64,000 nucleotides of DNA from GH45 sp046704385 (GTDB lineage: Bacteria > Bacteroidota > Bacteroidia > Bacteroidales > SZUA-534). The notes under the pieces were generated by a model. The model saw nothing but the letters and a program-made list of their open reading frames with translations. It made no database searches and had not been told where the DNA came from. Shown in pieces: positions 9,387-18,559 of the stretch. Each line of letters starts with the position of its first letter. The first letter of the stretch is position 1. Made by a program: the position numbers and the translations under genes. Location of the stretch: the NCBI GenBank assembly GCA_046704385.1, contig JBJKSB010000014.1, forward strand, positions 62,001 through 126,000, read 5' to 3'.

Positions 9387-10700
9387 TTATAAATGCCCCC
9401 AGCTTCCGGTTAAATAAAATTGCACCATCTGGTTTCGCATCACATAAATGAGTTTTGCTTTCAATAAACTGGCTTCAGCCGATGAAAAACGCTGTTTAGC
9501 TGCTTCAAAATCGGTGGCGCTGGCCAGCCCTTTCTCCAACTTTAACGATATATTTTTAAGATTAAGCCGGCTATAATCATCAAGTTCTAAGGATGATTCA
9601 TATTCATTTTTTGCCGATTGTAAATCATTTACGGCTTTACATATTTCGGAATACAGGTCATCTTTTTGTTTTTCAAGTTCCATTTGCTGGTTGAGTATGG
9701 CAATCTGTTTTCGTTTGATATTGCTATAGGTTGATGCCCTGTTAAAAACAGGAATATTTAAACTCAGGACTAACCATTGGTTTTGGTTATTGGTAAGCTG
9801 GCTCCTATATACAGTAGAATCGCCGTTATAAAAACCGGTACCATAACCAGCAGAAAAACTTAAACTTGGTGAAATACCCCCTTTAGCAATTGCCAGATCT
9901 TTTTCCGAAGCATTTAGCAAATACTCCTGCTTTTTAATGTCAGGAAGTATTGCTATTGCTTCATCAAAAATAGAATCTACTTGTGGCAAGGGGTTAATAA
10001 CAAGCGATTTGATGGTAATGGTATCTATGATAAACTCATCCTGAGTATTGATTCTTAGCAACTGCTTTAAATCGAGCAGGCTGCTGTTATAATTATTTTG
10101 TGCCTGGGTAAGGCTTAATTTGTCATTGGCCCACTGACTTTTTAGTTCCTGAGCTGTAATTGGCGATTCTTTTCCAATTTCAACCAGTTTTTGCATGCGG
10201 TTAAACTGCATATTTGATAACTCTACCTGATTATGCGCAACTTTAGATAATCCGTCGCTATAAAGTACCGTATAATATGCGGAGATAACCTGCATTACTA
10301 ACTGATTGCGTTGTTGTTCGGCATTTTCCTTCTGGGCCTTTAGCATAAACCGGTTAAAGTTCATGCTATTATAATGAACCAGACCCTGAAAAATATCAAT
10401 GGATGACTGGATCCAGTAGCTATTACCCATAGATTGCTGGAAAGTAACAGTATTGGTATTATAGTCAATATTCCGTCCAAAATTCCAGTTTAAATCCGAA
10501 CCCATATTCAGATTTGGAAGTATCCGGGCTTTGCTTTCTTTAAAATTGATTTGCTGTAAAGCCACTGAATTTTCAGCAAGGTTAAGCTGTATGTTGTTCT
10601 TAACAGCATAATCCACACATTTTGATAAACTCCAGCTTTCCTGCGAAAAATTCAAAAATGGAATTAGAACAAGTAATAATATGATGGTTTGTTTTTGCAT
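9387..10700 (-). CDS. TolC-family outer membrane efflux protein
   Basis: Outer-membrane channel of 437 residues. It has an N-terminal signal peptide (MQKQTIILLLVLIPFLNFSQ) and then SWSLSKCVDYAVKNNIQLNL, the usual opening of the first TolC repeat. Two OEP repeats follow, rich in heptad helices, with the second starting near FDEAIAILPDIKKQEYLL and a typical hairpin end near EKGLASATDFEAAKQRF. First gene of the export operon. It is preceded by a sigma-54-like promoter and tandem dyads, so expression probably depends on the NtrC-type protein at 14493. Substrate unknown. Confidence 0.95.
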   Translation of the reverse strand: MQKQTIILLLVLIPFLNFSQESWSLSKCVDYAVKNNIQLNLAENSVALQQINFKESKARILPNLNMGSDLNWNFGRNIDYNTNTVTFQQSMGNSYWIQSSIDIFQGLVHYNSMNFNRFMLKAQKENAEQQRNQLVMQVISAYYTVLYSDGLSKVAHNQVELSNMQFNRMQKLVEIGKESPITAQELKSQWANDKLSLTQAQNNYNSSLLDLKQLLRINTQDEFIIDTITIKSLVINPLPQVDSIFDEAIAILPDIKKQEYLLNASEKDLAIAKGGISPSLSFSAGYGTGFYNGDSTVYRSQLTNNQNQWLVLSLNIPVFNRASTYSNIKRKQIAILNQQMELEKQKDDLYSEICKAVNDLQSAKNEYESSLELDDYSRLNLKNISLKLEKGLASATDFEAAKQRFSSAEASLLKAKLIYVMRNQMVQFYLTGSWGHL

Positions 10701-10724
10701 AATTTAATTTTTATTATGCCAACT

Positions 10725-10743
10725 AATCCAAGCTGTATGCCAA
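10725..10743 (-). promoter_or_regulatory. Sigma-54-like promoter of the export operon
   Basis: Read on the minus strand the site is TTGGCATACAGCTTGGATT. It matches the sigma-54 pattern TTGGCAC-N5-TTGCT with the correct GG-N10 spacing. The -24 part TTGGCA is perfect, and the -12 part is TTGG rather than TTGC. The expected transcript start is near 10716, about 16 bases before the ATG at 10700. An NtrC-family activator is encoded nearby, which supports the call. Confidence 0.62.
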
Positions 10744-10806
10744 AAAACATAAATAACAGAATATCAAGCAAATAAAACTATGTTAACAGGAAACTTAACT
10801 TGGCTT

Positions 10807-10845
10807 GTGTAAAAAAAATTTACAATTTGTTAAAAGGTTTTACAC
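10807..10845. promoter_or_regulatory. Two tandem 19-bp dyads, probable activator (enhancer) sites
   Basis: Site 1 (10807-10825) is GTGTAAA-N5-TTTACAA. Site 2 (10827-10845) is TTGTTAA-N5-TTTACAC. Their centres are 20 bp apart, two helical turns. They lie about 100 and 120 bp upstream of the predicted start of the tolC-like transcript, a usual distance for NtrC-type enhancers. The perfect form of this dyad occurs at 14410-14428 before the NtrC-type gene. They sit in the 325-base gap 10701-11025 between divergent genes; apart from these sites and the promoter I saw nothing further there. Confidence 0.62.
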
Positions 10846-11025
10846 ATTTTCACTCAATTGATTAATGAGTGGATAATATTATATGATAATTATTCGGGAT
10901 AAAATCTTCAAAAGAAAGCTGAATATTGTGGTATTGTCATCTCTATTTATTAACTTTCCCGGATTATATTGATAAATACAGATTATTTGGGTTTTACAAA
11001 AGGCAAATTTTCAGTTTAGTGTATT

Positions 11026-14000
11026 ATGTACAACACACCTGATAAAGGAAAATCTTTTAAACTTATTCTATTTTTAAATTTGGTTTTAGTTAGTATTATT
11101 CCTGGCAATTTACTCAGTCAGAATATCTTTTTTGAACATTTAAACAGGGATAATGGCATGCCGGTTAACTCGGTTACCTGTGTTACCCAGGATAAAGATG
11201 GATTTATGTGGATGGGGAGCCATTATGGTCTCGTAAAATACGATGGAATCAATTTTAAGTTATTTCAATATAATAGTTCCGACCAGTTTTCGCTTCCTGG
11301 CCACCAGGTGACTAACATTTGTACTTCAAAAAACGGTTTAATTTACTTGTCGGTAACCAAAAACGGCTTAAGTATATTAGATCCTGCTACTGAAAAGTTT
11401 CTGACTTTTAAGCCTGGTCCCGACAATAATCTTGAAAGTAATAATATTACAGCTATATTAGAAGACAGCATCGGTAACTTTTGGATAGGTTCCAATAATG
11501 GATTATATTATTTTAATGCAACCAGCTTAACTTTTAAGCGATATAAATTCAATTCCAACACTAATGAATTCGGTGATTATATATCTGACCTGATTTTTGA
11601 TGATAATAAAAACTTATACATCCTTGGGTACAGAAGTTCGCTGATACATTTTAGCACCACCGATTTTTCTTATCAAGAACTCACCTATACCAATAAGTTG
11701 CAGGAATCTGTTTTTTTATTTAATGCCGGTGCACTGTATTTATCAAATGACAATAAACTCTGGATTGGTACAGAAAATAATGGTGTATTTATTTACGATT
11801 TAACCGGAATAGAGGAAACCAAACATTTGCTTCCGGATTACATGATAAGTTCCATTAAAAATATTGATGGTAATATCTGGGTGGCAACAGATGGACATGG
11901 ATTAAGGATTTTTACTCAAGAAGGAAAGGTAGTAGAAATACTTTTAAACGACCCCTATGATGATTATACGCTCGGTTCAAATGGAGTTTATTGTATTTAT
12001 GAGAGCGATGATCATACAATATGGGTTGGAAATTATGCCACTGGAGTGAACCTTTATAATGCTTCGGGACACAAATTCAGAACCTATAATGATATTGGAA
12101 AAACCGGTGAACGACTAACCAACAAATCAGTTCTTAGTCTTTTACAAATGAATGATTCAGCTTTAATAGTAGGTACTGATGGAGGAGGTCTCAATATATT
12201 AAACCTATTTACAAAAAAGATACTCCCTTTAAAATCGCAAAATAATAAATTAGATAATATTGTTGCCAAATCCCTATGTATTAACGACAATAATTCATTT
12301 TACCTGGGTACTTACGGGCAAGGATTATTTTATTGCGATTATTTGACCGATGGCACAGTAAAAGCCAGGAAGATTAACCGCGACCATTCCGACCGGAAAA
12401 AGCACGTGTGGTCGTTATACAAAGCCAGCGATACAGTCTTGTGGGCCGGGTATTTAAATTCCGGCTTAAGTTTGTATAATCCTGAAACTAATGTTTTTAG
12501 AGATATTCCTGAATTTGAAGATATCAATATTCTGGTAATAAAAGAGATTAATAATGAGATATGGCTGAGTGCTGAACAAGAAGGAATTTTTATCTGTGAT
12601 AAAACAGGCAAAATACTCCGACATTTTCAGTTAAATACTGAAGTGGAAAGTTCCCTGGGTTCAAACCATATATTAAATATTTATGTCGATAAAAAAAATG
12701 CTATATGGTTAGGTACAGCAACCGGTGGCCTAAATAAGGTGATTGATAGCAAACAGGGTATATTTGAGCGAATGAATTCACAAAACAAGTTACTACCAAC
12801 CAATTTAATCAACAACATTACAGAGGATAGTTCAGGTAATTTCTGGCTGAGTTCTGACATGGGTGTAATACGTTTTAATTTTACCGATAGTATTTATAAT
12901 TTGTATGATAAAAAGGATGGATTACAAGGGAAAAACTATAATAATAATGCCTGCTTTAATAATAATAATGAAACCATTTATATTGGAGGGGTTGACGGGA
13001 TAAGTTTCTTTAAACCCGACCTTATAAAACCCAACAATGTTAAACCCAGAATTACATTTACGGGTTTGCTGATAGGAAATAAAAAGGTTGAGATTGATGA
13101 AGCGATTCATGGCAGGACTATTTATACCAAGCCTTTTCCATATGTTAAAAAAATAGAACTTTCGTATAAAGATGAAGATTTTACGATTGAGTTTGCAGCA
13201 CTTTATTATGAATCTCCGTCAAAAAATCAATATAAGTACAAACTTGAAGGATTTGATCAGGACTGGAAAATTTGTAAACCGGGACAACCCTGGGCAAGGT
13301 ACACTAATTTAAGAAAAGGCAACTTTGTTTTTAAAGTCATTGCCAGTAATGCTGATAATGTGTGGAATGTTAGCCCTATTGAATTAGCCATAAGCATAAA
13401 ACCAGCTTTTTACAATACAGCGGTATTCTATATCCTGGTTTCTGTATTAGTGATATTATTAGTAGTACTTTATATTAAGTGGCACACCGATAAGCTAAAT
13501 CGCGATAAGGAGAAGCTTGAAATGTTGGTAGAAGAAAGAACCCGTGAGCTTAAAGTACAGGCTGACACTGTAATTGAACAAAATGAAGAAATTACCAGCA
13601 TCAACAATCAGATTCAGGAGTATAATAAATTGCGCGACAGAATTTATTCAATTATTGCGCACGATTTAAAAAGTCCCTTAGGTGCTGTTATTTCATTTAG
13701 CCATATGTTACAAAAAGATTTTGAGATTATAGACACCGATTCCAGAAAGAAATTTATTAACATTATATGGCAAACAGCCACCAAAATGAATTCTTTAATT
13801 GTTAATCTGATTTATTGGGTTAATAACCAGGTTAATAAAATTAATTTTGTGCCCAAGGATATCGAAATTAAAGAAATTTTCAGTGAGGTGCAGGAGATAA
13901 CTGAGGGCAATGCCCTGCAAAAAGAAATAATCCTGACTTTTAATTCTAATAATACCAAAGTTTTTGCTGATTACGAACTATTGGTAATTGTTGTTAGAAA

Positions 14001-14301
14001 CCTGGTTTCGAACAGTATTAAATTTACCGGTAAAAATGGTATTATAAATGTTGATGCCGAAAGCAAAAATGGAAAAACCACAATTACAGTCAGTGATAAT
14101 GGTGTAGGGATGACCAAGGAGCAAATGGATATTATTGATAAAAATGAAAATTTGCAGAGTACCACAGGAACTGATAATGAATCGGGTACCGGACTAGGGC
14201 TTTTATTATGTAAGGATTTTACCGAAATTAACCATGGTGAATTCCTGATTGAGAGTAAACCGGGTAAAGGAACCCGTATTCAGGTAATTTTACCGGCTTA
14301 A
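11026..14301 (+). CDS. Two-component sensor histidine kinase with double seven-bladed propeller and Y_Y_Y domain
   Basis: Membrane sensor of 1091 residues with an N-terminal signal segment (about 1-32). About fourteen Reg_prop-like repeats with cores such as GFMWMGSHYGL, GNFWIGSNNGL and NAIWLGTATGGL fill residues 40-680, enough for two beta-propellers in the periplasm. A Y_Y_Y domain (about 700-770) precedes one membrane helix (about 783-805), a coiled coil, a HisKA domain with IIAHDLKSPLG (His879) and a HATPase with DNGVGM and GTGLGLLL. Unlike hybrid HTCS regulators with similar sensors, it has no receiver or AraC domain; it stops after the ATPase. The response regulator gene follows 191 bases later, so it probably phosphorylates that protein. 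Ligand unknown. Confidence 0.94.
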   Translation: MYNTPDKGKSFKLILFLNLVLVSIIPGNLLSQNIFFEHLNRDNGMPVNSVTCVTQDKDGFMWMGSHYGLVKYDGINFKLFQYNSSDQFSLPGHQVTNICTSKNGLIYLSVTKNGLSILDPATEKFLTFKPGPDNNLESNNITAILEDSIGNFWIGSNNGLYYFNATSLTFKRYKFNSNTNEFGDYISDLIFDDNKNLYILGYRSSLIHFSTTDFSYQELTYTNKLQESVFLFNAGALYLSNDNKLWIGTENNGVFIYDLTGIEETKHLLPDYMISSIKNIDGNIWVATDGHGLRIFTQEGKVVEILLNDPYDDYTLGSNGVYCIYESDDHTIWVGNYATGVNLYNASGHKFRTYNDIGKTGERLTNKSVLSLLQMNDSALIVGTDGGGLNILNLFTKKILPLKSQNNKLDNIVAKSLCINDNNSFYLGTYGQGLFYCDYLTDGTVKARKINRDHSDRKKHVWSLYKASDTVLWAGYLNSGLSLYNPETNVFRDIPEFEDINILVIKEINNEIWLSAEQEGIFICDKTGKILRHFQLNTEVESSLGSNHILNIYVDKKNAIWLGTATGGLNKVIDSKQGIFERMNSQNKLLPTNLINNITEDSSGNFWLSSDMGVIRFNFTDSIYNLYDKKDGLQGKNYNNNACFNNNNETIYIGGVDGISFFKPDLIKPNNVKPRITFTGLLIGNKKVEIDEAIHGRTIYTKPFPYVKKIELSYKDEDFTIEFAALYYESPSKNQYKYKLEGFDQDWKICKPGQPWARYTNLRKGNFVFKVIASNADNVWNVSPIELAISIKPAFYNTAVFYILVSVLVILLVVLYIKWHTDKLNRDKEKLEMLVEERTRELKVQADTVIEQNEEITSINNQIQEYNKLRDRIYSIIAHDLKSPLGAVISFSHMLQKDFEIIDTDSRKKFINIIWQTATKMNSLIVNLIYWVNNQVNKINFVPKDIEIKEIFSEVQEITEGNALQKEIILTFNSNNTKVFADYELLVIVVRNLVSNSIKFTGKNGIINVDAESKNGKTTITVSDNGVGMTKEQMDIIDKNENLQSTTGTDNESGTGLGLLLCKDFTEINHGEFLIESKPGKGTRIQVILPA

Positions 14302-14409
14302 TATAAAATTATCTGGTAGACAATCCCATTTTTCCAATATTCCACCATAATTTCAGAATTAAAAATGCTGTAGTTAAATTATTTATCTATTAAATTTTGT
14401 CAATCAAAA

Positions 14410-14428
14410 GTGTAAATTATTTTTACAC
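14410..14428. promoter_or_regulatory. Perfect 19-bp dyad before the NtrC-type gene
   Basis: The site is GTGTAAA-TTATT-TTTACAC. It has the same arms and spacer length as the two tandem sites at 10807-10845. It lies 65-83 bases before the regulator ATG, which suggests that the regulator binds its own promoter region. Confidence 0.58.
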
Positions 14429-14450
14429 CCTAATTGGAATATTCAGCAAT

Positions 14451-14467
14451 TTAGTACCTTAGTTGCA
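14451..14467 (+). promoter_or_regulatory. Possible sigma-54 promoter of the NtrC-type gene
   Basis: TTAGTACCTTAGTTGCA matches TTGGCAC-N5-TTGCA with AG instead of GG at -24 and a perfect TTGCA at -12. The expected start is near 14478, 15 bases before the ATG. Weaker than the site at 10725 because the -24 doublet is altered. Confidence 0.4.
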
Positions 14468-14492
14468 TTAAAACCAAGGTTTATTCGAAACC

Positions 14493-15857
14493 ATGAGAGG
14501 AAATATTTTAATTATTGACGACAATAAAAGCGTACTTACTGCGCTTGAAATGCTCCTGCAACAGGAGTTCGAGAAAGTGATTGCACTTAAAACCCCGAAT
14601 ACCCTTATATCGACTTTGCAACAGAACGATATTGATGTGGTTTTACTCGATATGAATTTTAAAGCCGGTATGAACACCGGTAATGAAGGTATTTATTGGC
14701 TTGATCGTATTCACGAATATGATCCTTCAATCAGTGTGGTAATGATTACAGCACACGGCGATGTGGAATTGGCTGTGAAAGCCGTGAAAAAAGGGGCTTT
14801 CGATTTTGTATTAAAACCGTGGGATAATAGTAAATTGGTTGCCACCTTACATGCATCGCTTGAGTTGAGAAAAAGCAGGCAGGAAAATAATTCATTGCGC
14901 GAAAAAAATAAAACACTGAAGCAACAGTTGAATAAAGGAGGACACGTTATAATCGGGGAATCGGCTGCAATGAAAAGAGTGTTGGAAATGGTTAAAAAAG
15001 TGGCCGCCACCGATGCTAATATTTTACTAACCGGTGAAAATGGAACCGGTAAAGAAGTTATTGCCCGTGAAATTCACAGGTTATCGAACCGATGCAGCGA
15101 AATTATGGTAAGTGTAGATATGGGGGCAATAAGTGAATCGTTATTCGAAAGCGAGTTATTCGGGCATCAAAAAGGGGCATTTACGGATGCGAAGGAAAGC
15201 CGGGCAGGCAAACTGGAAACAGCAAATAAAGGCTCATTATTCCTGGATGAAATAGGAAACCTTTCCCTGTCGTTGCAGGCAAAAATGCTGGCTGCGTTGC
15301 AAAACAGGTCCATCACCCGCCTGGGATCAAATATACCAACACCGATTGACATCAGGCTATTGTCGGCAACCAATAAAAATCTGGATGAAATGATTGTGGA
15401 AGGACATTTTCGTGAAGACCTTTTATACCGTATAAATACTATTACTATTGAGATACCACCACTTCGCGAAAGGGATAATGATGTATTGCTACTGGCAGAA
15501 TTTTATTTGCAAAATTATGCCAGTAAGTATCATAAACCGAACCTTAAGATATCGTCTTCAGCACAAAAAAAACTTAAGCAACATCATTGGCCCGGTAATG
15601 TGCGTGAACTCCAGCATAGTATTGAACGGGCTGTTATTCTGGCTAATACCAGGGAATTAAATGCCGGCGACTTTATATTTAAATCGGAACCCGGATCGGC
15701 TAAAATCAGTGGGAACAAGCTAACTATTGAAGAAATGGAAAAGCTTATGATAATGGAAAATATTGAAAAAGAAAACGGGAATATGAGCCTTGTTGCCCAG
15801 AATTTGGGAATAACAAGACAAACCTTGTATAATAAGTTAAAAAAGTACGAAATTTAA
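14493..15857 (+). CDS. NtrC-family sigma-54-dependent response regulator
   Basis: DNA-binding activator of 454 residues. The receiver domain (about 1-125) has the acidic pair D9/D10 and the phosphoacceptor D53 in VLLDMNF. An AAA+ domain (about 148-380) has Walker A GENGTGKE, Walker B GSLFLDEIGN and an arginine-finger region near FREDLLYRINT. The sigma-54 contact loop reads GAFTDA (228-233) instead of GAFTGA. A Fis-type helix-turn-helix ends the protein (SLVAQNLGITRQTLYNKLKK). It lies between two histidine kinase genes and probably activates the divergent exporter operon through the dyads at 10807-10845 and itself through the dyad at 14410. Confidence 0.96.
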   Translation: MRGNILIIDDNKSVLTALEMLLQQEFEKVIALKTPNTLISTLQQNDIDVVLLDMNFKAGMNTGNEGIYWLDRIHEYDPSISVVMITAHGDVELAVKAVKKGAFDFVLKPWDNSKLVATLHASLELRKSRQENNSLREKNKTLKQQLNKGGHVIIGESAAMKRVLEMVKKVAATDANILLTGENGTGKEVIAREIHRLSNRCSEIMVSVDMGAISESLFESELFGHQKGAFTDAKESRAGKLETANKGSLFLDEIGNLSLSLQAKMLAALQNRSITRLGSNIPTPIDIRLLSATNKNLDEMIVEGHFREDLLYRINTITIEIPPLRERDNDVLLLAEFYLQNYASKYHKPNLKISSSAQKKLKQHHWPGNVRELQHSIERAVILANTRELNAGDFIFKSEPGSAKISGNKLTIEEMEKLMIMENIEKENGNMSLVAQNLGITRQTLYNKLKKYEI

Positions 15858-15912
15858 GGGATATAATACTCTTAATTAAGTACCAAACATTCATTTCGCT
15901 AATACCAGGCAT

Positions 15913-17280
15913 ATGAAATATAAACATTTTTACCAGGCTATTATTTTCAGGATTATATCTATAATAGTATTTTCGTTTTTGGCATCATGGTTCTGGTTTC
16001 AGAGAGACCGGGCAGGGTTAAGTATTTTAATGGGTTTAATTGTCGTGATTTTTGGAATAAATACCGTTAAATATTTTAATAATATTAACCGTTGGATTGC
16101 CTTTTTTTTGCTGGGCATCGAGAATGAGGATACTACTTTAAAAATACCGAAAAAAACCGGGAGCAAGGCTATTGACGATGTTTTTGAAGGAATGGACAGG
16201 CTTAATGAACTCTTTAAGCAAACCAAACTGGAAATCAGTACCCAGGAGCAATATTTCAGAATGGTTATAAATCAATCGGCCACCGGACTTTTCTCGGTTA
16301 ATGACAAGGGCCGGATAATCAATATAAATCCCGCAGCTGAGAAACTTACCAAACTACGACATTATCATCATATAAATTCGTTGTCGGGAATTGATAAGGC
16401 TTTGCCTGAGTTTATTATGCAATCGCGGTTAAAAGAGAGCCAGAGGTCGGTTATATTTGAAAATATGTTTGGCCAAAAGCTTCTTTTTAATCTGTCGGAA
16501 ATTGTTATGGTGAAAGAGAAAATCAGATTGGTAGCGGTGGGCGATATCACCAAGGAGCTTGATACCCGTGAGGTGGATGCCTGGGTAAAGCTTGCCCGTA
16601 CCCTGTCGCACGAAATAATGAATAATATTGCTCCCATAACAACCCTGTCGCAGGTTTTAACAGGTTATTTCAGCAAGGATAAGGTTCCGGTTAAAGTGGA
16701 ACATGTGGAACAAAGCATGATTAATAATGCTGTAAAAGGGCTTGAGGTAATTGAGGAGCGAAGCGTGGGTTTAATGAATTTTGTGGAGAATTATCGCAAG
16801 TTTACCAAACTGCCAGAACCTAAAATTCATGAAACCAATCTTACTGACTTAATTGAAAATAACATATTGGCATCAAGTGCTTATGATGCATGCCACCGGA
16901 TTACTATTAACAAACATATTCCGCCAAAATTACTCATCGACACCGACGAGAAATTACTTTCGCAAGTGGTGACCAATCTCTTTAAAAATGCATGTGAGGC
17001 TTTATCGGATGAAAGTATCATTGAACCTTTACTTTCCGTTTCACTTAAAAAGCAATCGGAAAATGTATTTATTGATTTAACTAATAATGGTCCCGAAATT
17101 AGTCCTGAGATTCGTGAACAGATTTTTGTACCTTTCTTTACAACTAAAGAGGGAGGTTCAGGTATTGGTTTGAGTTTAAGTAAGCAAATAATGCTTAAAA
17201 TGGGCGGTGATGTAATATTGCTTGCAAGTAAAGATAATGAGACTACCATGAGGGTTAAATTGCCTGTGTATAAAAATTAA
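15913..17280 (+). CDS. NtrY-like sensor histidine kinase with PAS domain
   Basis: Inner-membrane kinase of 455 residues. Two N-terminal helices (about 8-30 and 34-52) enclose almost no periplasmic loop, so it probably senses an internal or membrane signal. A short HAMP-like segment, a PAS domain (about 112-200, with GLFSVNDKGRIININPAAEK), a HisKA box TLSHEIMNN (His233) and a HATPase with NLFKNACEAL and GGSGIGLSLSKQ follow. It starts 55 bases after the sigma-54 regulator gene and probably feeds the same regulator, giving that protein two possible kinases. Confidence 0.93.
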   Translation: MKYKHFYQAIIFRIISIIVFSFLASWFWFQRDRAGLSILMGLIVVIFGINTVKYFNNINRWIAFFLLGIENEDTTLKIPKKTGSKAIDDVFEGMDRLNELFKQTKLEISTQEQYFRMVINQSATGLFSVNDKGRIININPAAEKLTKLRHYHHINSLSGIDKALPEFIMQSRLKESQRSVIFENMFGQKLLFNLSEIVMVKEKIRLVAVGDITKELDTREVDAWVKLARTLSHEIMNNIAPITTLSQVLTGYFSKDKVPVKVEHVEQSMINNAVKGLEVIEERSVGLMNFVENYRKFTKLPEPKIHETNLTDLIENNILASSAYDACHRITINKHIPPKLLIDTDEKLLSQVVTNLFKNACEALSDESIIEPLLSVSLKKQSENVFIDLTNNGPEISPEIREQIFVPFFTTKEGGSGIGLSLSKQIMLKMGGDVILLASKDNETTMRVKLPVYKN

Positions 17281-17329
17281 CCCATATTATTCATCAAATT
17301 TTACTAAGATGAATTTTCCGGGTTAAAAA

Positions 17330-17360
17330 GAGCCCCCAATGCCTTGTATTTAAGGGGCTC
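17330..17360 (-). terminator. Rho-independent terminator after the jelly-roll gene
   Basis: On the minus strand GAGCCCC and GGGGCTC form a stem, with an inner CCTT/AAGG pair, followed by TTTTT. It lies about 80 bases after the stop of the minus-strand gene at 17441 and also marks the end of the plus-strand kinase gene. Confidence 0.6.
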
Positions 17361-17440
17361 CAAAACCAATAGACCAAATTGATTATAAAAAATGGATAAT
17401 CGGAACTATTAACACTAACAATATTAATACACTTAATTCT

Positions 17441-18460
17441 TTATCTTTTGTTGTTCCTCCAATAGGTAATAAATTTGTTTAGTTCAACAATCCCCACCGG
17501 GCCGGAATAGATACCACCAAAACCTCCTTTATCATAAACTCTGACAGCCAATGTGTTAACTTTATTGGTATAAATATCACCTTCATTAAGATAATAGTAA
17601 CGATACTGTGAAAACTCCCTGTCGGCATGAATTTTATAGGGAGAATCGTAAATTTTACCAGTTGAGCCCACCAGTTTTCCATTCAGGTACACTTCATCAA
17701 GGTCGTCAATCCGGCCCATCATTAAAACATACCTTTTGGGTACTTTGTCTCCGTCCACGTTGAATTTTTTGCGATACCAACCAAAACCATCTAAATTTTT
17801 TGATATCTGGTCTTCCCAGGTACCGGGAACCATAATTTTTCCCCAACCGCTGTCATCAAAGCCTGGGTTGGCCCAAGCTTTATTGTCGCCTGGTTCGAAT
17901 TTCCAATAACCTTCAAGGTTTAAATCGCTGGGTATCTGGTTCCGGTCAATATAAATTCCTACACTTCCCCGTACAATTCCCCCATCAAGTTGTGAGTCGT
18001 AAACCCGTACCGCTAAATAGTTATTCTGATTAGGTTTGATAAGCGCTGAGGGTATGGGGTAAATACGTTCTGCATTGTAGGCGGTCCAGTATCTTGGAGG
18101 AAAACCTCCTTTCTGACCTATTTTTACGCCATTCAGGTATACTTCATCTACATCGTCAATATATCCTAATACAAGCATAAGGGTTTTTCCATTCAAATCA
18201 TCAGGAATAAAAACCTCTTTACGGTACCAGGCATAGCCATCGTAGCCCGGAAATCCCTGATTTTCCCAGGGCGAGGGTACAAAAATGCTTTCCCAGCCTG
18301 AATCATTGAACTTTTCGTCGGCCCACTGGGGTCTGTCTCCAATCATGAATTTCCATTCTCCTTTTAGGTTGATTACTTGCTGATATTCATCGGGCAGATA
18401 AAAACCAAAAGAGGTGATTGAGCTGGTCAGTATGGTCAGTATAATGATAATCGTCTTCAT
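17441..18460 (-). CDS. Secreted protein of two GH2-type sugar-binding jelly rolls, no catalytic domain
   Basis: 339 residues with an N-terminal signal peptide (about 1-20). Two tandem galactose-binding-like domains (about 30-170 and 180-330) each carry the marks of the GH2 N-terminal domain: a WKF-GD-W start, FDDSGW, WYRK, DEVYLNGK and LAVRVYD. In GH2 enzymes this domain precedes an immunoglobulin-like domain and a TIM barrel; both are absent, and the protein ends right after the second jelly roll. It therefore probably binds carbohydrate or protein rather than cutting it. It lies 99 bases after a paralogue in the same direction, likely one operon. Confidence 0.85.
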   Translation of the reverse strand: MKTIIIILTILTSSITSFGFYLPDEYQQVINLKGEWKFMIGDRPQWADEKFNDSGWESIFVPSPWENQGFPGYDGYAWYRKEVFIPDDLNGKTLMLVLGYIDDVDEVYLNGVKIGQKGGFPPRYWTAYNAERIYPIPSALIKPNQNNYLAVRVYDSQLDGGIVRGSVGIYIDRNQIPSDLNLEGYWKFEPGDNKAWANPGFDDSGWGKIMVPGTWEDQISKNLDGFGWYRKKFNVDGDKVPKRYVLMMGRIDDLDEVYLNGKLVGSTGKIYDSPYKIHADREFSQYRYYYLNEGDIYTNKVNTLAVRVYDKGGFGGIYSGPVGIVELNKFITYWRNNKR

Positions 18461-18559
18461 TGAATTAATTGTTTAAATAGGTTGTTTTTTTAAATTTAAA
18501 TGCTCTCTTTTACTCTTTGCCGCTAATAATCAACTGAATTGGTTTTGGTTATGTTTTTC

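Noticed and set aside
10976..11025. Sigma-54 promoter for the propeller kinase (TTTGGG...GGCAAA)
   Set aside because: The distance between the GG and GC doublets is 11-12, not 10.
11026..14301. Hybrid two-component system (HTCS)
   Set aside because: The sensor plan fits, but the protein ends after the ATPase domain; there is no receiver or AraC helix-turn-helix.
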